Origin: DATFEN01 sp035691285
Lineage (GTDB): Bacteria > Acidobacteriota > Vicinamibacteria > Fen-336
Direction of reading: 5' to 3'
Assembly: GCA_035691285.1 (NCBI GenBank)
Contig: DASSJI010000282.1
Coordinates: 1-16,828, forward strand
Length of the DNA: 16,828 bases
Position numbers and translations under genes: made by a program. Positions 16,402 to 16,828 of this stretch are shown one piece after another (position 1 is the first letter of the stretch; each line of letters begins with the position of its first letter). Below the pieces are notes generated by a model. That model was given only the letters and a program-made list of their open reading frames with translations. It did no database searches and was not told the DNA's origin.

Positions 16402-16405
16402 GGAG
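16402..16405 (+). promoter_or_regulatory. Ribosome binding site of mqnA
   Basis: GGAG ends 4 nt before the GTG at 16410. It supports that start, and is one of the few clear Shine-Dalgarno sequences at a gene start in the window. Confidence 0.5.
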
Positions 16406-16409
16406 CAAC

Positions 16410-16828
16410 GTGAGGCCGCTCCGGCTCGGGGTCGTCTGCTACCTCAACGTCGAGCCGATCGTCCACGGGCTGCGCGACGACCCTCGCTTCCAGCTGGTGC
16501 GAGACGTGCCGTCGCGGATCGCGGAGCTGCTCCACGCAGGCGAGATCGACCTCGGCATGATCCCGTCCGTGGAGTACGCGCGCAGCGACTACGCGATCGT
16601 GCCGGAGATCGCCATCGCCTCGCGCGGCGCCGTGCGCTCGGTCGTGCTGCTCCACGAACGGCCCCTCGACGAGGTCCGACGGGTGGCCCTCGACACTTCG
16701 AGCCGCACCAGCGCCGCCCTGCTGCGCATCGTGCTGCGGGAGCGCCTCGGGCGCGAGCCCGAAGGCGTGGACATGGCTCCCGACCCCGCGGCGATGCTGG
16801 CCGCCGCCGACGCCGCGCTCGTGATCGG
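16410..16828 (+). CDS. mqnA: Chorismate dehydratase MqnA, 5' part (cut by window end)
   Basis: The first 139 codons of an open frame that runs off the window; full MqnA is about 270-290 residues. MqnA dehydrates chorismate to 3-(1-carboxyvinyloxy)benzoate, the first step of the futalosine pathway, and has a periplasmic-binding-protein-like fold. Matching segments are RLGVVCYLNVEPIVHGL at the N terminus, IDLGMIPSVEYARSDYAIVP and VALDTSSRTSAALLRIVLRE. These are the conserved substrate-cleft regions of the family. The GTG start follows a GGAG site. It shares strand and pathway with mqnE and may be cotranscribed through the repeat-containing gap, or have its own promoter, which is not evident. 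Confidence 0.88.
   Translation, partial: MRPLRLGVVCYLNVEPIVHGLRDDPRFQLVRDVPSRIAELLHAGEIDLGMIPSVEYARSDYAIVPEIAIASRGAVRSVVLLHERPLDEVRRVALDTSSRTSAALLRIVLRERLGREPEGVDMAPDPAAMLAAADAALVI

Overview
The window is very GC-rich bacterial DNA from a Gram-negative (diderm) organism: it carries an outer-membrane secretin, periplasmic cell-wall enzymes and futalosine-route menaquinone genes. The combination (about 70% GC, a hybrid type II secretion / type IV pilus operon, mqnE and mqnA next to ubiD) suggests an environmental lineage of the Rokubacteria/Methylomirabilota, Acidobacteriota or Binatota kind. The window has no rRNA or other phylogenetic marker, so this placement is inference only. No tRNA, rRNA, CRISPR array, transposase or integrase is visible.

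Layout. (1) 149-822: a VapBC-type toxin-antitoxin pair (ribbon-helix-helix antitoxin, PIN-domain toxin), preceded by a perfect 18-bp palindrome that looks like its own operator. (2) 872-11216: twelve genes on the + strand, almost all with overlapping stop and start codons, forming one 10.3-kb unit. The order is GspF, GspE, PilM-like, PilN-like, PilO-like, two pseudopilins, a GspC/PilP-like protein, a TPR-secretin-cohesin fusion lipoprotein, an Ig-like repeat protein, a lytic transglycosylase and a third, divergent pseudopilin. (3) 11220-13180, minus strand: a small STN-domain protein whose stop lies 3 bp from the last pseudopilin gene, and an M23-family peptidase with an altered metal-binding motif. 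(4) 13250-16828: a minus-strand UbiD decarboxylase, then divergently mqnE (aminofutalosine synthase), a 161-bp gap holding an imperfect palindromic repeat, and the 5' part of mqnA (chorismate dehydratase), cut by the window edge.

How the genes work together. Genes 872-11216 encode nearly a whole envelope-spanning pseudopilus machine: ATPase motor (GspE), inner-membrane platform (GspF), alignment subcomplex (PilM/N/O-like), clamp (GspC/PilP-like), pseudopilins and outer-membrane channel. A transglycosylase is present that could open peptidoglycan. No prepilin peptidase, retraction ATPase or obvious substrate is in the window. The most unusual part is the channel: lipoprotein signal, two TPR units, STN and secretin domains and a C-terminal cohesin-like module in one chain, followed directly by a secreted two-Ig-domain protein. 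The three pseudopilins are homologous over their full length, and the third has lost the Glu5 residue typical of major subunits.

A second theme is regulatory. The first genes of the apparent transcription units lack Shine-Dalgarno sequences and have -10-like hexamers 6-15 nt before their start codons, which suggests widespread leaderless or very short-leader mRNAs in this organism.
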